Source: Rhynchopus sp. YZ270_cl-10
Taxonomy: Eukaryota; Euglenozoa; Diplonemea; Diplonemida; Diplonemidae
Direction: 5' to 3'
DNA length: 64,000 bases
NCBI GenBank assembly: GCA_964035575.1
Contig: OZ037931.1
Coordinates: 133,567-197,566 of the forward strand
A program made the translations under genes and the position numbers. A model generated the notes under the pieces. The model ran no database searches. It was not told the origin of the DNA and saw nothing but the letters and a program-made list of their open reading frames with translations. Below, piece by piece: positions 30,910 through 41,127 of the stretch; position 1 is the first letter of the stretch; every line of letters starts with the position of its first letter.

Positions 30910-31411
30910 GTGTTGCAAATGTGTTGTTTTGATGCCAGCCAGACAGTTTATCAAAAACAAAAAAAATACCTCTTTTCTGTTGCCAGGCTAACCCCCCTCC
31001 CTTGCTTCTTTTTTGGTTTTATTATAGATGAATCGATGCCCGTTGATGTGTGGCCTTGATTCATCTCAAAGGAATTTTTTGTTTTATTTTTAGTAGCTCC
31101 TTTGGCTGGCATTTTTTCTCCCCTCAAGAACGACCCACCCAACCCACCCCTATTTCATTTATTTTGCTTTATTTTTTCCCCTCAATTCTAATTAGCTCTC
31201 TAATCCTATTACCACCTGATTTTCGACCTGAGTTTGGCGGCATTGGGTGTCCCTTCAGGGAACCTTAGGAAGCGGGAAACCAATTACTCGGTTCCCTCCA
31301 TAAGGTTCCGAAATGACCGAGGGGGCTTTCCCCCTTTTTTTTTCCTCAATAATCCTGAAAACCTTCCCCTTACAGTGGGTCCCCTTTTTTTTTGGGCACC
31401 CTTATTTTAAA
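30910..31411. other. Spacer between NAR1 and the long five-exon gene
   Basis: I see no gene. The stretch is T-rich with a short palindromic stretch around 31255-31305 (GGGAACCTTAGGAAGC and CTCCATAAGGTTCCG). A CCCCTTACAG acceptor-like site ends at 31375, 36 nt before the next ATG. Confidence 0.5.
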
Positions 31412-34400
31412 ATGCAAATGAATATTGCGAAAAACGGCGCCCGATCTGGTGGGCAACGCTGCAGCCAAGGACAGCGTCGTGGCTACCTGAACCTTTACCC
31501 CAAGCCCGAGGCCGGGGTGATGGGGCCTTTCAGCGACCTGACAGCATACTACCAGATCCCTGAGTACATGGCACATAAGGACCACAAACAGCTGCGACCT
31601 GTACAGCTGGACCGCACAAACACTTCGGAGCTGACGAGAGAGGAGGAGAGGATCCAACGGATTAAGGTAATGAACTGGCAGCAGTCGATGGCGAAGGGTG
31701 CACGCAAGGCGTCCTCTGTTGCGACCGACCTGCCTGCATGGGAGGCAACCGATGAGGAAGGGCGTGGACGTTTCCGTGAAACCTGGAGCGGCGCGCAGCT
31801 GTTGGAGTACCTTATTCGCAGTGGCGCAGATCTACGTAACATTGACCCCGAAAAGGAGCTGCAAAGTGTCGACCCCCACGGAGCATCCTCCAGCCCGGCA
31901 GCCTGCTACGAACTCACAACCTCTGCCGTCCCGGAGGCCTTCAACTTCAGATCTCTCATTGCATCCACCGAGCTGAACCACCTCCTCTCCACCTACTCGA
32001 AGATCGCTGGAGAGCAGTTTCCGACCACAGGGCTGGACTTCCCTGCAGTTTTGAGAGGGCTTTCAAAAGGGGTGCACGAAGCAGCAGTCTCTGGGAGGGG
32101 ATTAGAGACGTTCCGCAAGGCGAAGGAGTTTCTTGCGGAGTTGACTGCAGCAGTGCATGCGGGGGTGGTGGCGAAGGGGTCGGAGGATGGTGTGTTGTCC
32201 GCTCTCGCAGTGGGCACTGCGCTTGAAGCTCATGTTGACATTTTTTCGGCAAGCTTTAGTCATCGTGTTACTGGGTTTTCTGAGCAAAGTTTTACCGCAT
32301 TGTCGGCAGCGTATGACAAAAAAGGGTTCTATGGCGCACTGAAGGAGTTGCCAGAGAGTGTGCCAGAGTACTCTCTGTTCTTGGAGGCGTTCAACCCGGA
32401 AAACACATCATTAGCTGAGGTGCAGACTGTGGCGAACACTTTGGAGGAGCTGTTCGGACGCTATGGGGATGTGATGGAGGCGCACCACACTGCCGCAGTC
32501 AAGGCAGGCAAGCTTCCCGACCGCTTTGCAGCGCTGGACGCAGACTGGATCCGTTTCGCGCAGGACACCATTGTCACACCGTACACAACGTGGTACCGCA
32601 GCGGCAGCTTCCCTTATGACACCTTCGCTGACCAATCTGAAGACCTCCGCTCGCTGTTCTCAACAGAAGTCTTTAAGGGTCTGACCTTTGAGGACTTCCT
32701 CCGTTGGGGAGGACATCTGGAGCAGATTGCGGTGCCTGAGAAGCTTGCGAATGGGTTTCTCAAGTCCAAGATCTCCGCTGCAGCGAAGGAGGACGACGAC
32801 GACGCTGACGAAGAGTTCGATGTTCTCGCAGACGACAACCTTGACGACGATGACGACGCAGATGACAACATCGCTTCTTCGGGGGAACGACTCTCTCCAA
32901 TCCTTTCTGCAGCGCTACCCAGTGGTGGTCCTGCCCCAGCGCTTGCAGCGAGGTTGTGCAACATGACATTTCATGGTGCATACACATCGATGGGAGACGA
33001 TCTTGGTGCGCACCTCAAAATTTTGCGCAAAGCACATCAAACGGAAGTCAGCTTCTTCCAATTCCTCCGTTGTGTAACAAATGCGGCGAATGTTCCGAGT
33101 TACAATGCGGCAAAGTCGACAGCGTTCTTCAGCAGCATGGCGTTGTCCGGTGAATACTACGCTGCGTTGAGCGCAGCCAGGAACGACCCCTCTGCCATGA
33201 AGAACACTGCAGTTCTGCGTTCCGCAAACTTCTCTCTCCAGCACACTAGCAGCGGGGTAGGTGGGGTGATGCTATACGACGCAGCGGCTGTGGCAGGCGA
33301 GCTGTTTGCTGAGGACGAACGGAGGGAGTGGGTTTCAGCAGAGTCCTCCGCGCATGCTCGCGATATGTGTCGCAGGGACGTCCAGGCGGACCTTCTGTTC
33401 TTTGCGCTACGCCGTACCTTGCCTCTTGCAAAACAACGCGCGGCATCTCTTTCGCTTGCGCGCGATGTGGTGGCCGATGTAGACGATTGTATTGGATACC
33501 TGAGACGCCGTCTTGCAACGCAACGCACTGCGGAGACAGAGAAGCGACGTGCATCAGATGGAAACGACCTCCGCAATGTGGCCATCGATGTTGACAAGGT
33601 CTACACAGGGTGCGATGCAGAGATCTCCTGGGAATGGCTCCCTACTGGGTCCTACTCAGTACAGCTCTCCACACCGGAGCAGAAGACTGCAGCGTACCGC
33701 AACCTCGTGGAGACACAGAACACAGAGGCAGTGCAGAACGACTCCACCACAGCGTTGGTGCGTGAAGTGATTGACAAGGCAGCTTCCTTTGGGGATGTGG
33801 ACAGCGATGCGCAGAATTCGACCCGTGTAGACTGGGCGTTTGCACAGATGTACCATAAGTGGAAGCGCCAAGGGGAGGAGCGGGAGGTGGCGGCGAAGCT
33901 GGGTGTCGAGCAGGCACACCGGGTGCATGTGGCGTTGTACAAGAAGGTCGCGACGTCGGGCTTCCGTGAGAGGCGTGCGCGGGTCAACGCTGCTCTCAAG
34001 GAAGTGGAGGAAGACAGCAAGGAGACGCAAAGACAAACCCAAATCCTGCGGCAAATGCGTGCCTGGGCAGTGGCTTCCTTCGTGGAGAGGATTGAACACT
34101 CCCTTGGAACAGAGGAGAGCAGCGACCTGCTCGCTGCGATCCATGCAGGGGAGTTGAAGGCGATGCTTGAGTCTGATGAGTTCATCGTATGTACTTATAA
34201 CAGAAAGACTATACCAAGAATATATGAGATACTGCCGCACCTCTCCCTGATGAGAGCACCCCCTTCGGGCGACACCTCACAAATAGTAATAGTGGAGCTC
34301 ATCCTTTGGTGTCTACACTAATGTCACCAAGTTTTAGAAGGAATAAGTGAAATTGGCTAACAAAAACAAAACAAAACAAAAACAAAATCAAATAAAACAG

Positions 34401-36610
34401 AACACCGACGAGTCTGCGCAATGGGAGTACCAATGCAACCTCTTGAATGGAGAGGAAACGGTATGCAAAAAAAATAGCAAATGAACAACATTCTCGAAAC
34501 ACACATTTTTTCCCCCCAACTTTCACCCGCGCTACACTAGCCAAAATTACGAACTCCGTCTGGGGAAACGACATCATCCATAACAACAAATTTATGAAAA
34601 CCCACAGCTGATCCTGCACTATAACAAATGTGATCAAGACGACGCACACGAGATGCTTAGGACATCATCTTACATAAACCTTTTCTTTTTCTTTTTATAT
34701 TCTACTTCCCTCCTCTCCCTCTCTATGACCACCTTATGACCACAGACCTACCCCAACCTGACAACCTTGCGCACCCGCATTCCATTCAAAAGAGACGGAA
34801 AGGTGTTGGACGACGGAACCTACCGTGTAGGCATTGCTGGCCTTGGCGCTGAGGGGGAGTGGGTGACGGAGGCAAGCTCCAAGGAGTTCGAGGTGAAGAA
34901 CACGGCAGACACGTTGGTGGAGGGCTTCTTGAGGAAGGGCCGCCCTGGGGGCAGGCATTTGAAAGAGGTCGGGGGACGCCAGGTGCTGCTGCCTGCTGTG
35001 GAGGTGAAGCAGGCGCTGGAGTACTTTAAGACGAATGAGGAGTTCCCTGTGAGTCTGGACCTCGCGATGGAGAGTAGGATAGGTGCGGACATCATCAATG
35101 TCGAAGGCAAGCCCTTTGTGCATGTGGACGTGCTCAAGGCGGACCTCATGTACGACCACCACAGAGAGGAGCACAAAGCTGCCCCCATCCAGCGCTACCT
35201 CGATTCGCAGACAGTCCTGCAGAAGGCTCTCTTCGCAGCTCGCCACCCCGGTTGTACTCCCAAGGAGCAGGCACAGCTCTTCCCTAACTTCGCGAAGCAA
35301 TACTTCGGGCAGGAGAAGAATATTGGATGGCTGAGTCACGACGACGAGCTGACACAGGGTGTTTTTGAAAAAAGAGGTGTGTGTTGTAGAGGTTTGGAAA
35401 GTGGGTGGGGGGAAATGAATGAAATATGAAAATTGAACAACAAAAAAAAAAAAAAAAAAACAGACGCAGCAGATGAACCCACAAAGCGGTTTTTGGACCG
35501 CAAGTTTGCGAACCTCTTCACAGACACGTCCTCTGCGTTGGGCTCTGTGCGTTATGAAGGCATGGGGTACGTATCTGAGATGGGTCTCTCAGAGGAGCTG
35601 AAGAGGATGCGCTCGCCCCTGCCGCCTGCACAGACGGGGGGTGAGGTGAGCATCACGGACAGAGAGACGGGGCGCACGTTTGTGGTGAAGGTCGAGAACA
35701 ATGCGCTTGTTGTGGTTTGCGGCGACGACTCGCACCCGGCACGCGACGTGACATTTGATGAATTGCGGTGGACCATTGTCTTGGGAACTCAGGTAATTAC
35801 ACCACCACCACCACCACCACCACCACCCCTCTCCCCATCCCCACTTAAAGCACCTCTGCTCTAGGGCCTTAACGCATTTTTAGAAAAGATATTTCACCTG
35901 TTAGCCTTCCTCTCCTTGTCAACACTGCCTCAGAAAGTGTACAGTATTTGAGATAACCTTCGAAAATAAAATGACAGCATTATTTCCCCCCTTTTCCCCT
36001 CATCTCCCACCACCCGCAGGATGTAGCACTCCCAAGCAGTGTCGAGGCCGACCAGGCGTTGGCAGATTTGCGGCAGCTTTGCCTCGACCGCACAGATGTG
36101 ACATGCAATATCCCTGCCGAGCTGCGCATGCAGCATCACCACTATGCGGCTGTCTGCACATCGCTTATCAACGGTGCGCATACGGATCACTGTCTGCTGG
36201 CGGAGAGTACTGCACATGGCAAGGCAGCACAGGATGCACATGACCTCAGATGCTATCCGCAGGGAGTAGGTGAGAAGGAGCTAGCCGAGACAAGCCTGCC
36301 CACCGTCCTCAACGCCTGGCAGGACGCAGGATCCGAACACGCAGACCTCTCGCCCATCGGCGTGAAGCAGTACAGAAGACGCTTCGACAGCTGGCAGCTC
36401 CTCTCAGGGTCCGGACGCTACGATATCTCCCCAACAAAGGGAGAACAATGGAAGCATCCTATCGAAGAAAACCCGGTATGGATATTTGAATTTTTTTTTT
36501 TCATTTTTTTCTCTCTTTTTTTCCCCATTTTTTTTCCATATTTTCCGCAAAAAAAAATACAGACACAATACCGATTCGAAGAGGCTACAACTCCCTTCGA
36601 GAACTTCTAA
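31412..36610 (+). CDS. Five-exon gene for an unrecognised protein of about 1412 residues
   Basis: Exons are 31412-34186, 34746-35376, 35464-35792, 36020-36475 and 36563-36610. All junctions are GT-AG and the frame stays open throughout. Introns 1, 3 and 4 are phase 0 and intron 2 is phase 1. The protein ends TTPFENF. The N-terminus (MQMNIAKNGARSGGQRCSQG) is basic and nearly free of acidic residues, so a mitochondrial targeting signal is possible. The body is mostly helical and charged, with an acidic stretch (about residues 460-492) rich in aspartate. I see no catalytic motif or membrane segment. A large mitochondrial structural protein would fit the euglenozoan context, but that is a guess. 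ATG 31412 is the first after the acceptor-like AG at 31375; a second in-frame ATG lies 6 nt later. Confidence 0.85.
34187..34745 (+). repeat. Intron 1 of the five-exon gene, with R8 and R2 units inside
   Basis: The intron begins GTATGT and ends CCACAG. It carries R8 at about 34286-34338 (TAGTGGAGCTCATCC, GTGTCTACACTAATG) and an R2 long unit at about 34558-34672 (GGGGAAACGACATCATCC, CAGCTGATCCTGCA, GATCAAGACGACGC... GATGCTTAGGACATCATCTT). These intergenic-type repeats therefore also occur within a transcribed intron. Confidence 0.75.
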
Positions 36611-36892
36611 TGACCGAAAAAACCTGCTTACTGGCAGAACAAAAAAAGCAAAAAAATGCAATATTTGGGTGGGAGAGGAAGGGGAAAAAAAAACGGATTG
36701 TTTACAATCAACGAGCGAATGGGGGGGTGTTTTTTTGGATAAGAAACAAAAAGGCAAAACGGAAAAAACAAAAAAATCTTAGGGAAACATCTCATTCATT
36801 TTCTTCCTTCCCCATTCTTCCTCCTTCTCCTCATCCTCATCCTCCTCTCCTCTCCCTCACCGACCACTAGAAAAGAACACAAAAAAGACATC

Positions 36893-38626
36893 ATGACTCT
36901 CCGCGCTAAGAAGGGAATTGAGGAGCTTTGGCCTGTTAAGGGAAAGCGTGTGCTGGTCCGTGTGGACTTCAACGTGCCGATCAAGGATGGGGTGATCCAG
37001 AACGACTACCGCATCAGAAGTGCACTTCCCACTATCCGCAAGGTGATTGACGAGGGTGGGATCTGTGTTGTCATGAGCCATATGGGCCGTCCCACTGGAG
37101 TGTCGATGAGCGACTGCAACAGCAAATACCACGAGACCCTGATGCGCACCTGGGTGGCCGAGCAGGGTAAGGGCAAGACCGTCTTCTACGCAGTGCTCCC
37201 CTCCGACGAGAAGGTGTGGATCCTCAACCAGCTCCCAAAGTCGAAGTACCCCGCCGAATGGAAGGGCGTTGTGCCGGCCGCAGTCGGCAACGGCAAGACA
37301 CACTTCTTCGCAGGGCTTCCCGAGGCAACCAAGACAGACCTGCTCAACAAATGGACCGAGCAGAACAAAAACAAGAAGGAAGAGACCGACTTCGTTTTCC
37401 TCAGGAAATACCACGGATACTCTGAGGAAAGCACCCTCGAGCCTGTCGCGGCACGTCTCAGCGAGCTTCTTGGCAAGCAGGTGGAGTTCGCACATGACTG
37501 CCTTAACGCAAAGAAGCAGGTCGAGTCGCTGACCCCTGGCCAGGTTCTTCTTCTCGAGAACGTCCGTTTCTACAAGGAGGAGAACAGCAAGGTGGAGGCC
37601 GACCGTCTGAAGATGGCTGCTGTCCTTGCGGAGTACGGCGACTACTTTGTGTGCGACGCCTTCGGTACCGCGCACCGTGACGCTGCAACCATCACCGGCA
37701 TCCCGAAGGTCCTCGGCCACGGAGTTGCAGGGTACCTCATGAAGAAGGAGATCGACTCCTTCACCCGCGCACTCACATCCCCTAGCCGCCCTATGTGCGC
37801 AATCGTCGGTGGATCGAAGGTGTCCGATAAGATCAAGGTTCTGGACAACCTGGTGACCAAGGTGAACAAGCTGTTCATCGGAGGTGCCATGGCGTATGCC
37901 TTCCTTGCAGCGCAGGGTAAGAGCATCGGGAAGAGCTTCTGCGAGAAGGGGCAGAGCTTCACCGACAAATACGGCGAGGAGCGTGACAGCATTGCCGAGA
38001 TGGCGCTGAACCTCCTCAAGAAGGCGGAGGCAAGCGGCGTGGAGCTGTACCTCCCTGTGGACCACGTCTGCCACACTGAGTTCAAGGCAACCGAGACTCC
38101 CCTTGTCACCGATGACGACAGCATTCCTGAGGGATACATGGCGCTTGACATTGGACCGAAGACGCGCGATCTGTATGTCAAGGAGATCTCTGCTTGCCAG
38201 ACCGTTGTGTGGAACGGCCCGATGGGGGTGTTCGAGATCCCGACCTACGCCATGGGGACCTTTGACGTTGCGAAGGCGCTGGCAGAGTGCAACGGCATGA
38301 CCATCATTGGTGGAGGTGACTCCGCATCTGCCGCGGAGATGTCTGGATACGCGACCCGTATCAGCCACGTCTCGACCGGAGGTGGTGCGTCCCTGGAGCT
38401 GCTTGAGGGGAAGAACCTCCCAGGAATTGCTGCGCTCGACGACGCCCCGCAGTGCGCCGAGGACGAAACCCTTGCCGCCGTGAGCGAGCTCAAGAAGGAG
38501 ATCCAGACCCTCAGAGAAGCCCTCCCTACGCAAACAAAGGCGCAGTCCTGTGTGCTGACAGAGGCCTACCGTTTTGCGCTGTACGGGGCAGCGGCGTATG
38601 GTGTCTTCCGTCTCGTCAAGCAGTGA
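36893..38626 (+). CDS. PGK: Phosphoglycerate kinase with large insertion and hydrophobic C-terminal tail
   Basis: The enzyme converts 1,3-bisphosphoglycerate and ADP to 3-phosphoglycerate and ATP. This version has 577 residues, against about 415 for ordinary PGKs. Core motifs are RVDFNVP (23-29), NDYRIRSALPT, MSHMGRP (61-67), LLLENVRFYKEE, CDAFGTAHRDAAT, VGGSKVSDKI, WNGPMGVFE, IIGGGDSASA and STGGGASLELLEGK. An insertion of about 100 residues (about 71-177) lies just after MSHMGRP. From family knowledge, kinetoplastid glycosomal PGK-A has an insertion of about 80 residues there. A C-terminal extension (about 517-577) has a coiled-coil-like segment and a hydrophobic stretch (FALYGAAAYGVFRLV), so membrane association is possible. 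No SKL-type peroxisomal signal is seen. The start follows a CTAG site at 36870. Confidence 0.96.
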   Translation: MTLRAKKGIEELWPVKGKRVLVRVDFNVPIKDGVIQNDYRIRSALPTIRKVIDEGGICVVMSHMGRPTGVSMSDCNSKYHETLMRTWVAEQGKGKTVFYAVLPSDEKVWILNQLPKSKYPAEWKGVVPAAVGNGKTHFFAGLPEATKTDLLNKWTEQNKNKKEETDFVFLRKYHGYSEESTLEPVAARLSELLGKQVEFAHDCLNAKKQVESLTPGQVLLLENVRFYKEENSKVEADRLKMAAVLAEYGDYFVCDAFGTAHRDAATITGIPKVLGHGVAGYLMKKEIDSFTRALTSPSRPMCAIVGGSKVSDKIKVLDNLVTKVNKLFIGGAMAYAFLAAQGKSIGKSFCEKGQSFTDKYGEERDSIAEMALNLLKKAEASGVELYLPVDHVCHTEFKATETPLVTDDDSIPEGYMALDIGPKTRDLYVKEISACQTVVWNGPMGVFEIPTYAMGTFDVAKALAECNGMTIIGGGDSASAAEMSGYATRISHVSTGGGASLELLEGKNLPGIAALDDAPQCAEDETLAAVSELKKEIQTLREALPTQTKAQSCVLTEAYRFALYGAAAYGVFRLVKQ

Positions 38627-39176
38627 TTTTGAGATGGCGAAGAGAAAAAAAAAGAAATAAAAACGAAATAAAAAAGTGAACAATTTGGCATGACGACAAA
38701 GTGCGATTGCGGCTTCCGTGCCAAGGGGTTTTCAGCTAGGCTTTGCTCTAGGGTAAATAATTGGTCTTGATAAGTTAGGCAGATTTTTTTTTTTTGGATT
38801 TTTGTTAAAATTAGGCAAATCAAATGCAAAGGGAAAGTGGTTTTTTTTCACAAAAAATTTTTTGTGAAGGATTTGAGCGCACAAACAAAAGACCCGATCT
38901 TTTTTTTTGTGAACCATACGTTTCTTTCATTTGTATTAGAAAGCGGATTGTTTTCCCTTCAAAAGGGGGGAAAAAAACCCCCCCTAATATCGCCTATTTT
39001 AGGTCATTGTATCTTTCAGATCGTTATTCATATTCTTTTTTGTTGATTTTTTTTCTAGGACTGTCTCCGGACAGCTACACTAAACCAACCAGAATTGTTA
39101 ACGGAGAAACTATCTGCTGCTGTCACCAAATCTTCCACCCTGGGGGAAAAAAAAAATGCAAAAAAAAAAAAAAATA

Positions 39177-39833
39177 CCGGCCGCGTACGTATTACGTCGC
39201 GTATTTATTACGGGGGGTACTTATTACGTCGCGTACTAATTAAGTCGCTTTTTGGGGGCCCGCGGGTGCCCAAAAAGCGACGTAATTAGTACACACCGTA
39301 AGGTGAAAAAAAAAGTGGGGGTAATCATGTTGGAACACAGCTGGTGTGGGCACATCACTGGGGGGACACCACCAAACCCACACAATCCCGAAGTCATCGC
39401 AGATCGTGTGAGCGAGGAGGAGAACAAACCCAACACGCGGCGCGTTTAGACGGCACAGGGTAAGGTGGAAGAAATCGGTGAGAACTCTGCCACAGTGCGT
39501 CTAGTACCTCCACATGCACAAGAGGAGTGGGAAGTGCCAATGAGTTCCTCAAATCCGCAATTTGAGCCATTCGTTCATATTTCAACGAACATTTTTAAAA
39601 AACTTTTGTTTGCATGTTGCAATCTCTGCCCAATGTAACCTTGTAAAGGGCCGAGGGCCAACACGCCAGCACCAAGAGAAATGCCAGACATCCTTCCCAC
39701 TCACCTTGTCCGTAGATTTTGTTTTTCTTCAAAAAATTAATTACGTCGCACACTTATTACGTCGCGTACTAATTAAGTCGGTATTTGCCCTAACCGACTT
39801 AATTAGTACGCGACGTAATATGTACGCGGCCGG
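39177..39833. mobile_element. Palindrome-rich TIR element flanked by TA
   Basis: The left end is CCGGCCGCGTACGTATTACG and the right end is CGTAATATGTACGCGGCCGG. They are complementary with one mismatch and flanked by TA at 39175-39176 and 39834-39835. Inside, both sides hold repeated TTATTACGTCGCGTA blocks and stems of the type CTAATTAAGTCG...CGACTTAATTAG, so each half is itself a foldback. No transposase frame is seen. The TA flanks would suit a Tc1/mariner-type or other TA-targeting element, but two bases are weak evidence. Confidence 0.7.
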
Positions 39834-39974
39834 TAGTGTATAAAAAAAAAAACCTCTCACCTCTTTTCCCCCACTGTCTCGTCCCTCCCCCTTTCCCATT
39901 AGTTTCAACCTGATGCTGCGAAAAGCGCATCGGCGTTCCCTCCTCCCTTCATCACTTTTTATTTTTTTATTTCG

Positions 39975-40010
39975 AGATGACTAAGCATGAGAGGCTTAGG
40001 GTCATCTGAT
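39975..40010 (+). repeat. R2 hairpin with compensatory change
   Basis: GATGACTAAGC, loop ATGAGAG, GCTTAGGGTCATC. The outer stem is GATGA/TCATC with full Watson-Crick pairing. Most other copies have GGTGA/TCATC with a G-T wobble. Confidence 0.8.
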
Positions 40011-40713
40011 AAACCTTTTTTTGTTCTCTCCTTATTTTTGCTTTTTTTATTTTGCTTTCTTCTGTCTTTGCTGCGAGGTGTTCTTATCTGATACAGGATG
40101 TGACTGATATTTGGATTGGTAGCGATTATTGTACGGAATACTTTACGTATTTCACGCCATCAAGATTCTTTCGGGTTACCCCCCCCCCCCCCCCCTCCTC
40201 CTGGTGATCAGACAGGACATATCCTGTAAGGACAGAAAAAGGAAAAGGAAAGAAAATAAGGGGGAGAAATACCAGGGTGTCCAGCACTCACGTCAAGACT
40301 ACCCTGGGAAAGAACTTTGTTTATTTTTTTTTCTTTAGTTTTTCCCTCCTTGTAGAATTGAGGGAAAGGGGGGCGGGAGTGGGAATTATCTTCATTTCCC
40401 CTTTCCCCCCCTATTATTTTGTTTTGGAAATTTTGGGTTTGGCTGTATTTAGTGGGAGTTAGCTTTTTTTTGCCCCCCCCTTTTTTTTTTCCTGACAACT
40501 CGAACGAAAAAAAAAGGGATGAAGGGAATCATCAAACCGAGTTCTTTTTTTTTTTCTTCTTCTATTTTTTTCCCCCCTTACCCCCACCCCAAAGATCAAC
40601 ACATAGTGGTGGTCATCCTCGGGTGTCTACCCAAAGTTTCAAAAAAAAGTAAATGTCCCCACACCACACTTTATCCATCTCCACTATTTTTCACTTTAGG
40701 TTTCCTTTTACAT

Positions 40714-40905
40714 ACTCTTCAGCAGAAGGTAGGCAGATGATCGGTTGTGACTGTCCCCGTTCACACTACGGTACGGTCAAGCCATTAGGTTTCCTTTTTA
40801 CACCTTCTGTTGTTGGCTGCAGGGTACTTTATGCTTTCATCCAGATGGATGGCATCGTACGTGGGTTAGTCGAGGTGCCTGCATTAATAACTTCACTTTT
40901 CCACC
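40714..40905 (+). repeat. Dispersed repeat R1, full-length copy B
   Basis: It is nearly identical to 24071-24241 (two differences by eye over 171 nt) but continues differently after CCTGCAT (TAATAACTT here, CGATAGC there). The TAATAACTT continuation is shared with the copies at 3545 and 10625. Confidence 0.8.
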
Positions 40906-41127
40906 AGATTTTGCTTTCTGTTAAAATTTACAGACCATAACTCCACCAAATTTCGGGCAAAAATCAGTTGTCTTTAACTCTTAACTTTTCAGTTTACCCC
41001 CTCAACAAGCGAGGCCTTAACAAGAGTTCAACAAAATACACTTTTATACCCCATACTACTCATTCACCTACCCCTCAGAGGTACACCCTAAACAGGCCGT
41101 TGCGCTTGAAACAAAAGGGGGGGCAAA

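Larger units (their letters stand above)
38627..41127. other. Intergenic block after PGK
   Basis: No gene is supported. It contains a palindrome-rich TIR element (39177-39833), an R2 hairpin at 39975-40010 in which GATGAC replaces GGTGAC, R8 at 40604-40652, a C tract near 40180-40196, and a full-length R1 at 40714-40905. A CCCCTCAG acceptor-like site ends at 41078. Confidence 0.55.

Noticed and set aside
36857-38683. 608-codon minus-strand frame opposite PGK
   Set aside because: It is the antisense shadow of the strongly biased PGK codons. The + strand frame carries every PGK motif.
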